In this document: one piece after another, positions 53,665 through 54,619 of the stretch
How the letters are laid out: each line of letters starts with the position of its first letter
How positions within the stretch are numbered: the first letter of the stretch is position 1
Assembly (NCBI GenBank): GCA_039808985.1
Contig: JBDHUC010000010.1
Coordinates: 1 to 54,619 of the forward strand
Direction of reading: 5' to 3'
Length of the DNA stretch: 54,619 nt
From: SXRF01 sp039808985
Lineage (GTDB): Bacteria; Pseudomonadota; Alphaproteobacteria; Rickettsiales; SXRF01
The notes under the pieces: generated by a model
What the model saw: only the letters and a program-made list of their open reading frames with translations
Told to the model about the DNA's origin: nothing
The model's database searches: none
Position numbers and translations under genes: made by a program

Positions 53665-53820
53665 TTACGGCTTATACTCATTAATGATAATTGAAGAAGC
53701 CATTACGCCGCCATATAGACGAGAGCCTCCTACACCATTGAAGGTGGTTGTCCCTGTTGTATTGCCACCAGCCCGCACTTTAAATGTTGTGATGCCGTTT
53801 GTGGTAGCGTGTGGATATTG
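53665..53820 (-). pseudogene. 3' remnant of a phage tail-fibre-like gene
   Basis: A frame of about 50 residues ends at the TAA at 53665-53667. It reads ITTFKVRAGGNTTGTTTFNG, then GGSRLYGGVMASSIII. The Gly/Thr-rich pattern ending in a short beta stretch resembles the C-termini of phage tail-fibre proteins. No start or upstream part is present; the 5' side runs into the HTH gene in another frame. Confidence 0.4.
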
Positions 53821-54209
53821 AATATCTTTTCTATTTCGCTTAGATTTTTTTGAGAAATAATCTTATTGATTTTACCGTTGCACCGCTCGCAAACTGCCTG
53901 CAACATAGCAACCTTTGAATTGATAGTTTTTATGGTAGCAATTGCTTGCCATGCGCCGCGTGATGTTTTACAGGCACAGCAACGAAACTCATTTATTAAT
54001 AACTTTCTCTTCTTGAGTTGACGTGATTTGAGAAAATCAATAACGACTTGCCCATATAGCATATAAGGATAAATGCCATCAATGCGCTGCAATCCATCAT
54101 TTTTCATCCAATTGCATATTGTATTAGGGTGACAGCCTATAACATCCGCTAATTCCTGTAGGGAATAGCTATATTTACTTTTTATTAGGCGTGTATTGAT
54201 TCTCTTCAT
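53730..54209 (-). CDS. helix-turn-helix plus zinc-ribbon-like protein, likely mobile-element regulator
   Basis: A 159-residue protein. Residues 15-38 form an HTH (SLQELADVIGCHPNTICNWM), and residues 77-110 carry two cysteine pairs, CCAC and CERC, of a zinc-ribbon type. It resembles HTH proteins carried beside integrases, possibly excisionase-like. Its start overlaps the stop of an AlpA-like frame by ATGA. The last 28 or so residues are read in a different frame over the tail-fibre-like remnant, so the native C-terminus has probably been replaced by fusion at about 53820. Confidence 0.6.
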   Translation of the reverse strand: MKRINTRLIKSKYSYSLQELADVIGCHPNTICNWMKNDGLQRIDGIYPYMLYGQVVIDFLKSRQLKKRKLLINEFRCCACKTSRGAWQAIATIKTINSKVAMLQAVCERCNGKINKIISQKNLSEIEKIFNIHTLPQTASQHLKCGLVAIQQGQPPSMV

Positions 54210-54403
54210 TTATGAAATGCGGCAATAAGAGCATGTATGTCTTCTGCTTTCCATGCGGTGGTGTTTTCACCTAACTTTACAGGCCGTGGAAACTTTCCAG
54301 ATTTACCCATATACTGAAAGCCACGAACTTTGCGTACATAAATACGTATATAATTTTTAGATGACTTTTTAAAATTAGCAATAGCAATGGCTACAGAGAG
54401 ATG
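54206..54403 (-). pseudogene. AlpA-like DNA-binding protein, N-terminally incomplete
   Basis: The open frame contains GKSGKFPRPVKLGENTTAWK and EDIHALIAAF, the second half of an AlpA/excisionase-type winged HTH. It is closed upstream by a stop at 54404-54406 and no ATG lies before the domain, so the first helix pair is missing or too diverged to see. Its stop overlaps the start of the HTH-zinc-ribbon gene by 4 nt, indicating a former two-gene unit. Confidence 0.55.
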
Positions 54404-54501
54404 TTAGGCGGTCGCCCTGCCGCCATCTGAAATCGGGTACATTCCTGTTGCTACTTTACGGGGTATTTTATAGCATAGTTACTGACAGTTATTTTAAATA
54501 A

Positions 54502-54619
54502 GGGGCTGTCCCAGATAACTAGTTAAGAAGTTTCTTAACCCATTGTTTTAGTTGCTTTAGTTGCGATTGAGGATTTGGGTTATTAAATCTCCATTCGCAT
54601 TCCTTCAAAAATAATACAA
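54502..54619 (-). mobile_element. end of an insertion sequence (possibly IS1595 family)
   Basis: The stretch starting GGGGCTGTCCCAGATAACTA at 54502 looks like an IS terminal repeat, lying just outside the end of a transposase frame read toward it. The other end is outside the window, so the boundary is not confirmed. The gap 54404-54501 shows no gene. Confidence 0.5.
54519..54619 (-). CDS. transposase, C-terminal fragment (window edge)
   Basis: A 32-residue C-terminus containing FLKECEWRFNNPNPQ and LKQLKQWVKKLLN, ending at TAG 54519-54521. FLKECEWRFN resembles the end of IS1595-type (ISXO2-like) transposases as I remember them. The catalytic part would be beyond the right edge. Confidence 0.6.
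   Translation of the reverse strand, partial: VLFLKECEWRFNNPNPQSQLKQLKQWVKKLLN

Noticed and set aside
1..54619. CRISPR arrays, restriction-modification, retron or other named defence genes
   Set aside because: I looked for regular short repeats, Cas-type, methyltransferase/nuclease and reverse transcriptase motifs and saw none; only the damaged RelBE-like pair is related.

Overview
The window is a piece of an alphaproteobacterial chromosome, roughly 43-45% GC by eye and mostly coding. The assignment rests on gene content and order: a DUF1476 (F1-ATPase zeta inhibitor) gene divergent from purC, a DUF2125 protein, lipA followed by a COQ10/RatA-type gene, a bacterial type A RNase P RNA, and an omega subunit of about 130 residues. 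The genus cannot be named from sequence alone. Several intergenic palindromic repeat families, one of them inserted in frame inside purL, recall the palindromic elements described in Rickettsia. The shared trait does not prove a close relationship.

Left part (1-19.7 kb). A YhdP/AsmA-like envelope protein is divergent from glnE. Downstream is a peroxiredoxin (bcp) whose first 81 nt are duplicated; the two copies flank a gene for a zinc-metalloprotease-like protein. A split purine cluster follows: purL on the + strand, and purC-purS-purQ on the - strand with spacers filled by palindromic repeats. Next come the ATPase zeta inhibitor, a TerB/J-domain protein, an EamA transporter, an N-acetylmuramoyl-L-alanine amidase, rnpB, a Dps ferritin, a DUF465 protein, an Mrp/ApbC Fe-S carrier, and a RelBE-like toxin-antitoxin pair whose toxin gene is frameshifted near its end.

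Middle part (19.7-45 kb). HflK-HflC (FtsH regulators) is followed by a - strand block resembling the GDP-sugar branch of legionaminic acid synthesis (LegB, LegC, LegG/NeuC-type epimerase, NeuD-type acyltransferase) next to uvrC. Then come rlmE-ppx, ubiE-ubiB with a small secreted protein, gyrA, two pilin-like genes (one truncated), an oligoendopeptidase F, a DUF2125 protein, and an isc operon (iscS-iscU-iscA-hscB-hscA-fdx) without iscR.

Right part (45-54.6 kb). mreB, without mreC/mreD, faces a protein built of degenerate repeats of about 65 residues. Then come rpoZ, lipA, a small membrane protein and ratA. From 49.7 kb the content becomes accessory: a 5' tRNA-Ser fragment, an intact tRNA-Ser(GGA), a P4-type integrase with an inverted repeat at its start, a TPR/SPINDLY-type O-GlcNAc transferase homologue, a tail-fibre-like 3' remnant, an AlpA-like/HTH-zinc-ribbon gene pair, and the 3' end of an IS transposase that runs off the window. 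This looks like one end of a tRNA-associated genomic island.

The items most worth follow-up are the in-frame palindrome in purL, the other palindromic repeat families (one abuts Shine-Dalgarno sequences, another supplies a stop codon), the zincin gene between bcp duplications, the repeat protein at 46.3-47.3 kb, and the island at the right edge. I did not identify a clearly new defence or secretion system.
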